Assembly (NCBI GenBank): GCA_034716155.1
Contig: JAYEFR010000095.1
Span: forward strand, 1-63,804
Source: JAGGYK01 sp034716155
GTDB taxonomy: Bacteria; Desulfobacterota; Desulfomonilia; UBA1062
Length of the DNA stretch: 63,804 bases
Direction: 5' to 3'
This document shows positions 46,472 to 55,603 of the stretch, one piece after another. The first letter of the stretch is position 1, and each line of letters starts with the position of its first letter. A model generated the notes under the pieces. It was not told the origin of the DNA. It did not search any database and saw only the letters and a program-made list of their open reading frames with translations. The translations under genes were made by a program, and so were the position numbers.

Positions 46472-46645
46472 GCATAAAAGATTTCAGTGCGAAACCATAA
46501 CTGTTTGTATTTATTATCTATCTGTATAATATGGCTGGCCAGCACTATTGTCTTATGACCATAATATTATGGTGTTACCACCATAAATATTCTGAAAATT
46601 CTCGATGGACAAAATAGAGTTACCTGGCTAAACTTGATAACATAA

Positions 46646-47095
46646 ATGAAATATTTGCTATTAATTTTAGCGGTAATTTATGCCTTAAGCCCCTATGACC
46701 TCTTGCCCGATTTTATGATCGGGTGGGGATGGATTGATGACTTGGTCATAGTGTTCCTTTTGTGGAGGTATTTTTTCTCTACTAAAAGGAAGGCATACAG
46801 CAATAGAGGCCCTTATCAGGAAGGCACTCAAGCCTTTGAGGGGAAGACCGGCGAGGAATTCTCTGAAAAAGGGGACTCGGATTCTCAGCTCAAAGAAGAG
46901 CCAACAGAAAAGGACCCCTACACAGTTCTCGGCATCTCAAGGGATGCATCCTCAGAAGAGATAACACACGCGTACAAAAGGCTTGCAAAGAAATACCATC
47001 CTGACAAGGTGCTTTATCTGGGAGATGAATTCAAAGAACTGGCGGAAAAACGCTTCAAGGAAATACAGAAGGCCTACCAGGATTTGATGCCCTGA
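46646..47095 (+). CDS. Membrane-anchored DnaJ-domain protein
   Basis: 149 residues. The N-terminus (LLLILAVIYALSPYDLLPDF, IDDLVIVFLLWRYFF) is a DUF1232-like membrane segment with the characteristic SPxDLLPD motif. A polar acidic linker follows. The C-terminal J domain (about 90-149) has the HPD motif (KKYHPDKV). Such proteins recruit DnaK to the membrane. It is divergent from the CoA-transferase cluster, with a TTATGGTG/CACCATAA palindrome (46568-46586) between them. Confidence 0.85.
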   Translation: MKYLLLILAVIYALSPYDLLPDFMIGWGWIDDLVIVFLLWRYFFSTKRKAYSNRGPYQEGTQAFEGKTGEEFSEKGDSDSQLKEEPTEKDPYTVLGISRDASSEEITHAYKRLAKKYHPDKVLYLGDEFKELAEKRFKEIQKAYQDLMP

Positions 47096-47315
47096 TAATA
47101 TGCATCCCCAAAATTTTCGGTAGATATTACAATCAGCTCTTAAATTTGTAATAGAGGGTGTAACTATTTAACGGGGATGTATCAAATAACCTTTTCAGCG
47201 GGCGGAAAAGAATTTTCGCAACAACCCGTTTATTATTTACAAATTATAATTTTCTTGATTAAATTTTTATCATATTGTAAGACCTGACACTATTAATACT
47301 AGCAGGAAAAACATT

Positions 47316-48428
47316 CTATTCTTGAGGTATTTCCTTTCCAAAGTTAGTTTTCTTGGCATACTCAATACATGCTGTCAGAAAACGTTCCATATCGGGGAGT
47401 TCGATACCAGAGCCTTGCAGGGCTTTTCTGGTCTCTTCTACGCTGTAGATGGGGCTCAATTCCCATGCATATGATTGAAATGCATAGAAGGGGTTATTTA
47501 CATACATTGAAGGCTTGATGATTTTAAGAATGGGCCGAGCAATATATTTCCAGAGTATGGGTGGGAAAGTATGGGTGTGCTGGTTAAATACAGTTGAGGT
47601 CAAATCGAGGAAACGTATAATCTTTATATTTCCATCAGGGCCGGCTGCCAAGTGAAAGGATTTGCCGATGTTTCGCTCATCAGCGGAGATGTAAACGAAG
47701 GCCTTGGCTACAAAATCCACAGGTACTATATCGAGTCTGGTTTTTCTGTTTACTGGAGACCAGGACAGGGAAAGCCTGCTAAGAAGCTCCAGCATTGGAT
47801 ACAGAACATTTCTTGGTTTTGCTTCCCCGCTCTCTGATACCCCTGCCACAATTGATGGTCGGAAAATTATAACAGGCAGACCTTCGTCTCTGTATGAGCG
47901 CACCAGCTTTTCAGCCTCGTACTTTGTTTGTTCATAGGTATTTTTGAATCCGAACTTATCTGTAAGATCATCTTCGCCAGCTATACCTTTTCTCTTTCCT
48001 GCGACAAAGGCTGTACCAATATAGTTTAAGTGAGAAAAGGAAGGATTATCCCTCTGACAATCCTTAGCAAGCTCTAATATACGTCTTGTACCTCCTACAT
48101 TAATTTTGCGCATTTTTTCAATTGGCTGGTTAAATCTGACATCAGCCGCACTATGTATAATATGGGTAACTTTTTTGATTAGATATTTATAATCATCTTC
48201 ATTAATACCTAATTTCTCAGCACCAATATCCCCTTCTACAACATTAATGCGATCATCTCCGCTGAAACCGATTTCAGAAAGAGTTTTATCGAGTCTTTGT
48301 TGAGGATTCTTGTCTTTATTTGCCCGGATTAAACAATAGAATCGATTTGCATGATCAATGGCCAGCAGACTCAATATCTCTGCGCCCAGGAACCCGGTTA
48401 CACCAGTAAGAAAATATACCTTTTCCAT
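47316..48428 (-). CDS. Extended SDR / thioester-reductase-like protein
   Basis: A 370-residue NAD(P)-dependent protein of the NAD_binding_4 group, which includes fatty acyl-CoA reductases and the reductase domains of NRPSs. TGVTGFLGAEIL (residues 8-19), HSAADVRFNQP, VGGTRRILELA and the Y-x3-K in TYEQTKYEAEKL are visible. Reduction of an acyl-CoA to alcohol or aldehyde is likely but unproven; a stand-alone enzyme of this length lacks the carrier or sterile domains of larger homologues. GGAG lies before the ATG. Confidence 0.83.
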   Translation of the reverse strand: MEKVYFLTGVTGFLGAEILSLLAIDHANRFYCLIRANKDKNPQQRLDKTLSEIGFSGDDRINVVEGDIGAEKLGINEDDYKYLIKKVTHIIHSAADVRFNQPIEKMRKINVGGTRRILELAKDCQRDNPSFSHLNYIGTAFVAGKRKGIAGEDDLTDKFGFKNTYEQTKYEAEKLVRSYRDEGLPVIIFRPSIVAGVSESGEAKPRNVLYPMLELLSRLSLSWSPVNRKTRLDIVPVDFVAKAFVYISADERNIGKSFHLAAGPDGNIKIIRFLDLTSTVFNQHTHTFPPILWKYIARPILKIIKPSMYVNNPFYAFQSYAWELSPIYSVEETRKALQGSGIELPDMERFLTACIEYAKKTNFGKEIPQE

Positions 48429-48651
48429 CGAATTTTCTCCTTTCCTGCAATACTCTCCATATCTTTATTCGAAAGATATGTGAAAAAACTTTATAATAAA
48501 AGGGGATAATACTAAACGATAGTAAGAGATTGGCTCTTGGCCTCTTTTTAGATGAATCAAAATCAATCAGTATCTTGACGCATAACCATCTTTTGATCAT
48601 ACATGATATCAAAGAAGAAAGATTCCTGTCCCTTGATTAAGGAGGAAAATC

Positions 48652-49245
48652 ATGAAACGTGTATTTAAATACATTGGGAAGGGGCTATTAATCATTATAG
48701 TTGCTTTTGCTCTTGGGCTAGGTTCTTTGGTTGCATCAATATATATACAGGAAAAGGGCCCATGGAGGAAAGTAAGGAACGGCCCATGGGAAACCGGTCT
48801 GAACACCGGAAGTATAGAGGCCGGGCCGTATACCAGGGCAAAAGTAGCCCTGTTTGGAACATTGGCGCTCGATCCATCCGAGGTGGTTTATTACATTGCG
48901 TTTAATGATTCTACGGGCCAGCCGCTCGATTGCAGATGTAATTACAGGATTGAGGGTAAGGATCTTAGCACGCGCTGGTGGAGTGTTACTGTCTACAAAG
49001 ACTTTCACTTTATCCCCAATGATCAGAAACGATACTCGTATTCCAAGACCAACATTAGCAGTGATAAGGATGGACGATGGATAGTAAAATTGTCTTCGAA
49101 GCCCCAGGAGGGAAACTGGATTCCCTTAGGGGATAGGGAAGGGAGATTGATACTCGCTCTGAGACTATATAACCCTGATCCCTCAGCAATTGAAGGTCTC
49201 GATAGTATTGATCTGCCAGACATTATCAGGGAGGGATGCAGATGA
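48652..49245 (+). CDS. DUF1214-domain membrane-anchored protein
   Basis: 197 residues with one N-terminal TM (GLLIIIVAFALGLGSLVASI) and a periplasmic DUF1214 domain. The domain shows YYIAFNDSTGQPLD, RWWSVTVYKD and GNWIPLGDREGRLILALRLY blocks. AAGGAGG precedes the ATG. Together with the next gene it forms the usual DUF1214-DUF1254 pair, split into two proteins here. The function of the family is not established. Confidence 0.82.
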   Translation: MKRVFKYIGKGLLIIIVAFALGLGSLVASIYIQEKGPWRKVRNGPWETGLNTGSIEAGPYTRAKVALFGTLALDPSEVVYYIAFNDSTGQPLDCRCNYRIEGKDLSTRWWSVTVYKDFHFIPNDQKRYSYSKTNISSDKDGRWIVKLSSKPQEGNWIPLGDREGRLILALRLYNPDPSAIEGLDSIDLPDIIREGCR

Positions 49246-49802
49246 AAGGTTGGAAACAGGATATATTGGCAATACTTATTTTAGCTGTAGTAGTACATCT
49301 TATCGCGCTTTGGGCCATTCCACGTCTTATCGAGGGTATGGTCGAAAAAGGGATGTTAGCCAAGGAGAGATGCAAGCTGAACGCCATATGCTGCAGGGAC
49401 ATTAACGTGGCAGGCATAGATGAGATACCCATGGCCAACCCTGACTCCTTATTCTCGCGCTTGGTCTATGATGTGTCTAAAGAGCCGCTTCGCATACATT
49501 TAACCGTGCCTGATACTGGCATGTATTGGTCATTTTCATTATATGCTAGAAACCTGGATAATTACTATGTTTTGAATGATAGGCGCCTTAAATCAGAGTA
49601 TGGCTCAAGGGAGATGGAGATAGCCTTGGTAGGGCCGAAATCTCATTACAAAAAGACCTCGACAAACGAAGTGATGGTGGTATCGCCAAGCGATAGGGGC
49701 ACAGGTCTTATCCGGATGATAATTGCGGACAGATACAGCGCCAAGGGAATCGAAGAAATAAGAGAATTAAAAAAGGCACAAGAGCTGTCATACACTGAAT
49801 AA
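49242..49802 (+). CDS. DUF1254-domain membrane-anchored protein
   Basis: About 186 residues from ATG 49242, which overlaps the DUF1214 stop (ATGA) and has GGGAGG 7 bp upstream. One N-terminal TM (DILAILILAVVVHLIALWAI) is followed by a periplasmic domain with RLVYDVSKEPLRIHLTVPD and YWSFSLYARN, matching DUF1254-type domains. It is clearly co-translated with the DUF1214 protein, so the two probably form a complex at the outer face of the inner membrane. Confidence 0.78.
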   Translation: MKGWKQDILAILILAVVVHLIALWAIPRLIEGMVEKGMLAKERCKLNAICCRDINVAGIDEIPMANPDSLFSRLVYDVSKEPLRIHLTVPDTGMYWSFSLYARNLDNYYVLNDRRLKSEYGSREMEIALVGPKSHYKKTSTNEVMVVSPSDRGTGLIRMIIADRYSAKGIEEIRELKKAQELSYTE

Positions 49803-49812
49803 CTGAATAAAG

Positions 49813-49906
49813 AAGGGGACAGATTGGTTCTTTCGCCTGAGCATAATCATTTCTGCAACGACAACATTATCACTGTAAATATCTAAAAAGATAAATCTGT
49901 CCCCTT
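49813..49906. repeat. 94 bp MITE-like element
   Basis: Perfect 13 bp inverted ends, AAGGGGACAGATT (49813-49825) and AATCTGTCCCCTT (49894-49906), enclose 68 bp without coding potential. Ends of this type occur near IS200-like and RAYT transposase genes in other bacteria (general knowledge); none is in the window. Confidence 0.7.
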
Positions 49907-49920
49907 TTGTTGTGGTTAGA

Positions 49921-50157
49921 CTAGCACTTTTTGCCCTTCCGACGCACCTCCCAATATAATCTTCCGATACATAGGAACACGGCCAGAATCAATAAACCGG
50001 CCATGAAGAGGGGTTCTGTGTTAAACTTTGTATCAACCCAGCGACCAACAAGGAGAAATAAAAGCGAGGAAATAACGATAGTAAAACCCCAGGCACTGAC
50101 CATAAATATCTGAAAGTTGTTTAATCTATCCTGGTCTCTTTTGTGTGCGATCATCAT
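49921..50157 (-). CDS. AtpZ/AtpI-like small membrane protein
   Basis: 78 residues with two TMs (MVSAWGFTIVISSLLFLLVG, FMAGLLILAVFLCIGRLYW) and the G-x-W-x-D turn (GRWVDTKF) characteristic of AtpZ/AtpI proteins that accompany F0 genes. AGGAGG lies 7 bp before the ATG. It follows a small signal-peptide protein on the same strand. No atpB is present, so its link to ATP synthase rests on the c-subunit gene 5 kb away. Confidence 0.7.
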   Translation of the reverse strand: MMIAHKRDQDRLNNFQIFMVSAWGFTIVISSLLFLLVGRWVDTKFNTEPLFMAGLLILAVFLCIGRLYWEVRRKGKKC

Positions 50158-50228
50158 TATTTATCCTCCTTAGTTTACATACTATCTTACCTGGAGGATG
50201 GGGAAAAAGATCCCCATCCTCCAAACAC

Positions 50229-50504
50229 TCAGCTTACTAGGCTTTTGAGGGTATCTATAACCGGTGCGGTGAAAAGGGCTATAAGGATCGTGTAAAGTGC
50301 GAAGGAGCCAACTGCTTCACTGAGGTATATCTTGGGATATCTGTGTTTTAAAGAGGTGATAATCAGACCACCCATGATCAGGCATCCGAGGTGAAAGTAG
50401 GGGAAATTTCCGCCGGCAGTAGTGATGTATTCTGCATAACCAAATGATGCGGTTATTAATATAACAAAGACTGTCATCAAGAATGTTTGAAATGTCCTTT
50501 TCAT
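50229..50504 (-). CDS. Small exported/membrane protein of unknown function
   Basis: 91 residues. A signal peptide (TFLMTVFVILITASFGYAEY) is followed by two more hydrophobic segments (FHLGCLIMGGLIITSL; SFALYTILIALFTAPVI). The hydrophobic segments are of F0-like size, but there is no acidic ion-binding residue inside them. AGGAGG precedes the ATG. It is followed 71 bp later by the AtpZ/I-like gene. I know no family for it. Confidence 0.6.
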   Translation of the reverse strand: MKRTFQTFLMTVFVILITASFGYAEYITTAGGNFPYFHLGCLIMGGLIITSLKHRYPKIYLSEAVGSFALYTILIALFTAPVIDTLKSLVS

Positions 50505-50807
50505 AATTTATATCCTCCTTTGTTGATTTTTTTATTTGCTCTACTGCTTTACAGTAATGAAATAATCATGCCATCCGTCGCCAGCGGAACGGATTTATGG
50601 AAAACACCCATAACTCATTGATTATAAAACAATTTTCTCACGTCGCCCACGGGACTGAAAAAAATCAAGGATCAAAAAGACTAAAATTTTTAAAAGAAAC
50701 GTTTAGTGGCATTGAATGAAATGTTCAATTACTGATAAGATATGAGCACATTCTTATGGCCAAAAACATTTTTGATCAGACAGACTACGGATACCGTCAA
50801 CAGCCTT
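50505..50807. other. Upstream region of the small membrane gene pair
   Basis: This gap of about 300 bp holds ACTGTAAAGCAGT (inverted repeat, near 50545), a GGACTGAAAAAAATC segment, and a weak sigma-54 lookalike on the - strand (TGGCATGATTATTTCAT, near 50560-50576, lacking the -12 G). No gene is seen. Confidence 0.4.
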
Positions 50808-52187
50808 TCAGTCTTTCTCGAAGGGGATCGAGTACCTTTCTAATTTCCTCTCAAAGGTGGGTCGAGAGATCCCGAGGATTTCACAGATCTCCCCCTTATT
50901 TTTATTGGTCTCCCTTATGACTCTTCTGATATGTCTCTCCTCCACCTCGTCAAGGGTCGTAAACCTTCCGGATTCCATATGTGCGTCCTCTCCATGCTCT
51001 CCTTTTGCAACTTCGTCGGGGGCGATATCGAGAAGTTCAGGGAAGTCCCCCTTTCCGAGGATTTGCCCCTTGGCAACCACAGCAGCCCTGACCAGCAGAT
51101 TTTCCAACTCTCTGATATTCCCAGGCCAGCTATACTTAAGAAAGCTATCCATCACCTCATCGGATATCCCGGCTATTCGCTTGTGGAGATCTATATTTAT
51201 CTTGGCCAGAAGATAATCGATAAGGGGCTTGATATCTTCCTTTCTCTGCCTTAATGGAGGTATCTTTATGGATACGATATTCAGGCGATAAAACAAGTCA
51301 TCCCTGAATCTGCCTTCTTTTACCAGGGTTTTGAGATCCTTGTTAGTTGCGGCAATGATGCGTGCATTCACCCTTACTTTGTCTTTGCCGCCAACCCTTT
51401 CAAACTCCATCTCCTGAAGTACCCTTAGGAGCTTGGCCTGAAGGTTTACGGACATCTCGCTGATCTCGTCTAAAAAGACAGTGCCATAGCGGGCAAGTTC
51501 GAACTTGCCCAGTTTTCTGCTGATTGCACCGGTAAATGAACCCTTCTCATGACCGAAGAGTTCCGATTCAAGCAATGTTTCTACAATGGCAGAACAGTTA
51601 ACCGCAATATAGGGCTCATTTTTTGCGGTGTTGTTATGGATAACCTTGGCAATTAGCTCTTTGCCTGTTCCGCTCTCACCCTCGATAAGCACCGTTGTCC
51701 TGCTTTGAGAAACGATTCCTACCGTCTTGAATATCTCTCTCATCTCTGTTCCGGTGCCAATAATATCCCCCACCTTGAAATCGCGTGAGGGCTCCATGAG
51801 GAGCCCATCTATCTTCTTTTCCATCTCAATGGTATTTATCGCCTTCTTGATTGCTATATCGAGTTCATCAATATCCACAGGCTTATGAATATAGTCAAAT
51901 GCCCCTTCCTTCATAGCCCTGATAGTGGACTCCATATCATGGTGGGCGGTAATCATTATTACCTTTACGTTCTCATCCTCTTTTATCAAATCCTCGAGGA
52001 TGGTGAACCCGTCTACATCGGGAAGCCTGATGTCAAGTATGACCACATCCGGAGATGCTTCAACAAACCTTCCTAGACCGTCTGTGCCGGTCAGGGCGGT
52101 ATATACCTTATATCCTTCTTCAGTAAGATAGAGATCAAGTGTTTCGCAAATAGAACTGTCATCATCGATAACAAGGATTTTTGACAT
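50808..52187 (-). CDS. NtrC-family response regulator (module regulator)
   Basis: About 459 residues from ATG 52187 (GAGGG upstream; a TTG 15 bp earlier is less likely). The receiver has D52 in VVILDIRLPDVDG. The AAA+ domain has GESGTGKEL, a GSFTGA loop in place of GAFTGA, and VFLDEISE. The C-terminal Fis-type HTH is EICEILGISRPTFERKLER. It lies 35 bp after its kinase. The sigma-54 promoter at 55483 is the nearest strong candidate target. Confidence 0.93.
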   Translation of the reverse strand: MSKILVIDDDSSICETLDLYLTEEGYKVYTALTGTDGLGRFVEASPDVVILDIRLPDVDGFTILEDLIKEDENVKVIMITAHHDMESTIRAMKEGAFDYIHKPVDIDELDIAIKKAINTIEMEKKIDGLLMEPSRDFKVGDIIGTGTEMREIFKTVGIVSQSRTTVLIEGESGTGKELIAKVIHNNTAKNEPYIAVNCSAIVETLLESELFGHEKGSFTGAISRKLGKFELARYGTVFLDEISEMSVNLQAKLLRVLQEMEFERVGGKDKVRVNARIIAATNKDLKTLVKEGRFRDDLFYRLNIVSIKIPPLRQRKEDIKPLIDYLLAKINIDLHKRIAGISDEVMDSFLKYSWPGNIRELENLLVRAAVVAKGQILGKGDFPELLDIAPDEVAKGEHGEDAHMESGRFTTLDEVEERHIRRVIRETNKNKGEICEILGISRPTFERKLERYSIPFEKD

Positions 52188-52222
52188 AATAGTATCCCTC
52201 AATATAAGATGGCAGCCATGTG

Positions 52223-54826
52223 TTATTCGCTCATGGCCGTATGTACCTTCATATCTTGCTGGCTTATTGGAAGAGTTACTATAAACTTTGTCCCCTCTCC
52301 CTTAACACTTAAGATCTCTATCATACCCCCATGCTGTTCTATGATCTTTTTGACCTGCGAGAGCCCCAGGCCGGTACCATACCTTTTTCTGGTAAAGAAC
52401 GGGTTGAACAGATGCGGCAGGTCTTTCTTATCTATACCGCACCCATTATCCTCAATCTCAATTATTATTGATTCATGGCTGGCCCGGTTCGTGGATATCA
52501 AAAGGTTTCCTCCTGTGTTCATGGCATCAATGGCATTGCGATAGATGTTTAAAAATGCATGTTCCAACATCGCGGAATCAACCTCGATAGTCGGCATATC
52601 TTCCTCAAATCTTGTCTGGACATGGATATGTTTATCTAATATTGATTTTTCCACCAGTGCAAAGGCATGTTCAAGAATCTTTTTTATATTAGAAGATGCC
52701 TTTTGGGGTTCTGCAGGCTTGGCAAAAATGAGGATATCATTGACGATTTTTTCGAGGTGCTCGACCTCTCTTTGGGCGATCTTAAATCTTTTCAAATCAT
52801 TGCCTGCTGGCTGTATGCGTTTTTCTAAAATTTTTAGGCTCATCTTGATGGAAGATAAAGGGTTTCTCACCTCGTGGGCAATACCTGCAGACAACTGTCC
52901 GACTGCAGCAAGTTTCTGGCTCTCGTAATACTTTTTTTCTAAGCTCTTAAACTCTGTAATATCCCGCTGGACAAGGACATAACGGTCTGCCCCTTTTACA
53001 GGGCACGGGGTTATTAATAAGCTTCTTCTTGAGCCATCCCGCGCCGTTGCTTCAAGCTCCCAGGGCAAAAATATGCCTTTCTTCGCATCCGCCCATTTTC
53101 TTAGAACAAGTTCTCTGTTTTCAGGGTCAGCGAACTCTGTGAAGTGTTTGCCCTTGATCCCCTTGGAGACCACCCCTTCTCTTTTCATATCCTTACTCAC
53201 ATAATTGATGATCCCGTCACTGCTAAGATCAAATATCTTATCCGGCAGGCTGTCAACAATAGACTGGAGATAATTGTAGAGTCCTTCTATCTCTTTTCTG
53301 AGATTGATATTCTCCGCCAGCTCATTTTTGAGTGTCTCGGCATATTCCCTTAAATTATGGGCCATTTCGTGTTCTTTTGACACATCCTGAATGGTCTCAA
53401 TGGCTGATATTATCTCACCCTTCTCATCATAGATCGGGGCAGCTAAGAAATAGAGATAACGGTCTTTTCCTCCCAGATTCTTAAAAAAATCCCTCGCTTC
53501 ATAGGCACCTTCTAGTGTTTCCGATCTTTTTACCCTCTTGGCGCCATAATATTTTATAAGGTCTTCAATATCGTAATCAATGATAATGTCGGCAATAAGT
53601 GGACGTTTTTCACTGTAAAACGGTTTATAATGATTGTCTGTAGCGATCATATCTTTTACATCATAACCTGTCAGTTCAGCGCATGCCTTATTCCAGAAAG
53701 TGACCTTGTGTTCTCTGTTAATAACGAATGTGGGCACGGGAGAACCTTCGGTAATTCCCTCAACGGTTTTTTTCTCTCTGAGGAGCTTTCCTTTCCAGTC
53801 GTCTCTTTCCTTGAGCCTTTTAAGCTCTTCTTTACGGCGCAATCGCCTCACACCTGAATGGGCAATTGCCATACCCGTGATGATGACTGCTACAATAAGG
53901 CCGGCGGCCCCTAGAATAATGCTTACAAAGGCCTTCCTAATCAGTGCAATAACCGTATTATAGGGGGTAGCGATGGCAACAGACCATATATTTGAGCCCA
54001 CATGAATCGGGGCATAGGCAATAATACTTTTTTGGGCCTTCCCTTTGTTATTCCTTAATACATATTCTCCATACCCCTTTTTTCCCTTAAGCAGGAGTTT
54101 TTTGAGAGACACTCCGGTATTGGCTGCAATAAGTTTCACACTACTTCCAATTAAATCCGGGTTTGGATGAGAGATGAACACGCCATTCTCATCAATAATC
54201 CATGGACGGGATGATTCAATCTCACCCACTTGACGCACGTAGCGGTCCATTATTGACTTCAGAGAAAGTGTTGCAAGAACTAAGCCTGCAAACTCACCTT
54301 TTGCATTTAGTTCAGGGATAGCGATCACAATCGAGTTGATCCGGGGTTTCCCCTCTTCATCCTGTTCTGTTTTCGGCAGGATCAGGTTGCTGATATAAGG
54401 TTCCTTTGTTTTTTTTATTTCCTGTAAAGAGAAATACCCCCCAAGGTTTTTACCCGCGATCTTCTTCAAGGGGGAAGGCGGATAACTACACAGGATGAGA
54501 CCTTTTTCATTCAGTCTTGCAATGAATTGAATCTTTCCTTCCATGGTGTCATAGAGGGTCTTTATGCTTTCTTCGGACTTTATCCCATCCTCAGCGGGAA
54601 GCCTGGATAGTATGATCATGCTTTTTTCGGCACTGATAATGAGGTCTTCAATTACGGCTGCCGCACCACTGGCAATGGTTGCTTGTTGTCGGCTGAATTG
54701 CTCCACGATACCTTTCTCCTGTGCATGATTGATGGTTAGAGCAAGCAGAATAATCAATATGACAACGGCTGACGTCGCCAGCCAGGTGGAGACCCTCACA
54801 TTGGTTTTGAAATAGCCTTTTTTCAT
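52223..54826 (-). CDS. dCache membrane sensor histidine kinase
   Basis: About 867 residues; ATG 54826 or GTG 54829. TM1 near 15-35, a periplasmic dCache domain near 40-300 (WIIDENGVFISHPNPDLIGS) and TM2 near 302-328 (IILGAAGLIVAVIITGMAIA) are followed by two PAS domains, HisKA with its His near 651 in AGIAHEVRNPLSS, and HATPase with NAIDAMNTGG and FFTRKRYGTGLGLSQ. It senses an extracellular ligand. Placed between a 57-residue membrane protein and its regulator. Confidence 0.92.
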   Translation of the reverse strand: MKKGYFKTNVRVSTWLATSAVVILIILLALTINHAQEKGIVEQFSRQQATIASGAAAVIEDLIISAEKSMIILSRLPAEDGIKSEESIKTLYDTMEGKIQFIARLNEKGLILCSYPPSPLKKIAGKNLGGYFSLQEIKKTKEPYISNLILPKTEQDEEGKPRINSIVIAIPELNAKGEFAGLVLATLSLKSIMDRYVRQVGEIESSRPWIIDENGVFISHPNPDLIGSSVKLIAANTGVSLKKLLLKGKKGYGEYVLRNNKGKAQKSIIAYAPIHVGSNIWSVAIATPYNTVIALIRKAFVSIILGAAGLIVAVIITGMAIAHSGVRRLRRKEELKRLKERDDWKGKLLREKKTVEGITEGSPVPTFVINREHKVTFWNKACAELTGYDVKDMIATDNHYKPFYSEKRPLIADIIIDYDIEDLIKYYGAKRVKRSETLEGAYEARDFFKNLGGKDRYLYFLAAPIYDEKGEIISAIETIQDVSKEHEMAHNLREYAETLKNELAENINLRKEIEGLYNYLQSIVDSLPDKIFDLSSDGIINYVSKDMKREGVVSKGIKGKHFTEFADPENRELVLRKWADAKKGIFLPWELEATARDGSRRSLLITPCPVKGADRYVLVQRDITEFKSLEKKYYESQKLAAVGQLSAGIAHEVRNPLSSIKMSLKILEKRIQPAGNDLKRFKIAQREVEHLEKIVNDILIFAKPAEPQKASSNIKKILEHAFALVEKSILDKHIHVQTRFEEDMPTIEVDSAMLEHAFLNIYRNAIDAMNTGGNLLISTNRASHESIIIEIEDNGCGIDKKDLPHLFNPFFTRKRYGTGLGLSQVKKIIEQHGGMIEILSVKGEGTKFIVTLPISQQDMKVHTAMSE

Positions 54827-54897
54827 CACTTGATCTTATTTTTATCCATAGGCCTCTTGCGAACAGGAGAGACCCATGGCCTTAAAGAATATGTTCA

Positions 54898-55071
54898 TCA
54901 TGCCTTATTTTTTTTCTTACCTTCAGATTCTTTAATAGCGATTAACACATAAATAGCTATAGCAGCACCTAAAGAAACGAGAAGGGTAACCAATCCGCTT
55001 TGGATTCCAATAACCCACTTGCAAACAAGCCAGGCAACCAGGTAGGTCGCTACAGTTAATATCTCCCTCAT
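54898..55071 (-). CDS. 57-residue two-TM membrane protein
   Basis: MREILTVATYLVAWLVCKWV begins a frame with two hydrophobic segments (GLVTLLVSLGAAIAIYVLIA) and a lysine-rich tail (KESEGKKKNKA). AGAGG lies 7 bp before the ATG, and a promoter lies upstream. It is 69 bp upstream of the sensor kinase, so it is probably co-transcribed and may be a kinase accessory or membrane signalling peptide. No family is recognised. Confidence 0.6.
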   Translation of the reverse strand: MREILTVATYLVAWLVCKWVIGIQSGLVTLLVSLGAAIAIYVLIAIKESEGKKKNKA

Positions 55072-55141
55072 TATTTAGCCTCTTAAAAGATACGATCTCT
55101 TAATAGATTATATAATCCCACCCCGAAATTCTAATGTCTTA

Positions 55142-55170
55142 ATACTACAGGCCTTAGCCTTAATTTTCAA
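55142..55170 (-). promoter_or_regulatory. Sigma-70-type promoter for the kinase operon
   Basis: On the - strand TTGAAA (55170-55165), 17 bp and TAGTAT (55147-55142). A second possibility, TATAAT near 55110, also exists. Either would drive the small membrane protein, kinase and regulator. Confidence 0.4.
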
Positions 55171-55182
55171 TAAAAATCATAT

Positions 55183-55204
55183 AACTGTTCAAACGTGGAC
55201 AGTT
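55183..55204. promoter_or_regulatory. 22 bp palindrome, candidate enhancer site
   Basis: AACTGT-N10-ACAGTT lies between the divergent kinase operon and the c-subunit operon, about 280 bp upstream of the sigma-54 promoter. This is the size and place expected for an NtrC-type upstream activating site. Confidence 0.45.
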
Positions 55205-55482
55205 CAGATGTCCAAGGTACGAAGGCAATAGAGGGGCAAGGAATAAAAAAAGGGGACGTGCAGAGATTGTAAAATAAGTCTTAGCATCGTGATACCTTTA
55301 GCACCCGATGAGTTACCCAATATTTTGATCTTCATGCTTCACTTTTTGTTCAATTTATCAGGCCAATTGAATAAAATGTTAAACGATATTGCCCCCAAGT
55401 ACGGGTATCTCTTGTTGGGAAATGAAGTGATAACTAAGTGATTATATAGTGTTAGCGCAAAGGCTTCTTCCTGGGATATAAA

Positions 55483-55498
55483 TGGCATATCTGTTGCA
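55483..55498 (+). promoter_or_regulatory. Sigma-54 (-24/-12) promoter of atpE-like operon
   Basis: TGGCATATCTGTTGCA matches TGGCAC-N5-TTGCA closely, with GG and GC spaced exactly 12 bp. Transcription would begin near 55509, giving a leader of about 95 nt before the c-subunit gene. Confidence 0.7.
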
Positions 55499-55603
55499 GA
55501 GATAAATTGTAGTTGTGAGAGCGAGTACATTTTCTAAAAAGACATTAATGTGTACCATCAGGTACTAATTAAGATATAGATTAACTAGGAAAGGAGAAAA
55601 AAG

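Noticed and set aside
47096..47315. GCATCCCC...GGGGATG inverted pair near 47102-47185 as a terminator
   Set aside because: The arms are 60-70 bp apart without a T-run, so termination is not supported.
50545..50580. Second sigma-54 promoter for the small membrane gene pair (TGGCATGATTATTTCAT)
   Set aside because: The -12 element lacks the conserved G of GC, so it is too weak to call.
55339..55530. 63-codon - strand frame upstream of the c-subunit gene
   Set aside because: It has no ribosome site, overlaps the sigma-54 promoter and shows no recognisable protein content.
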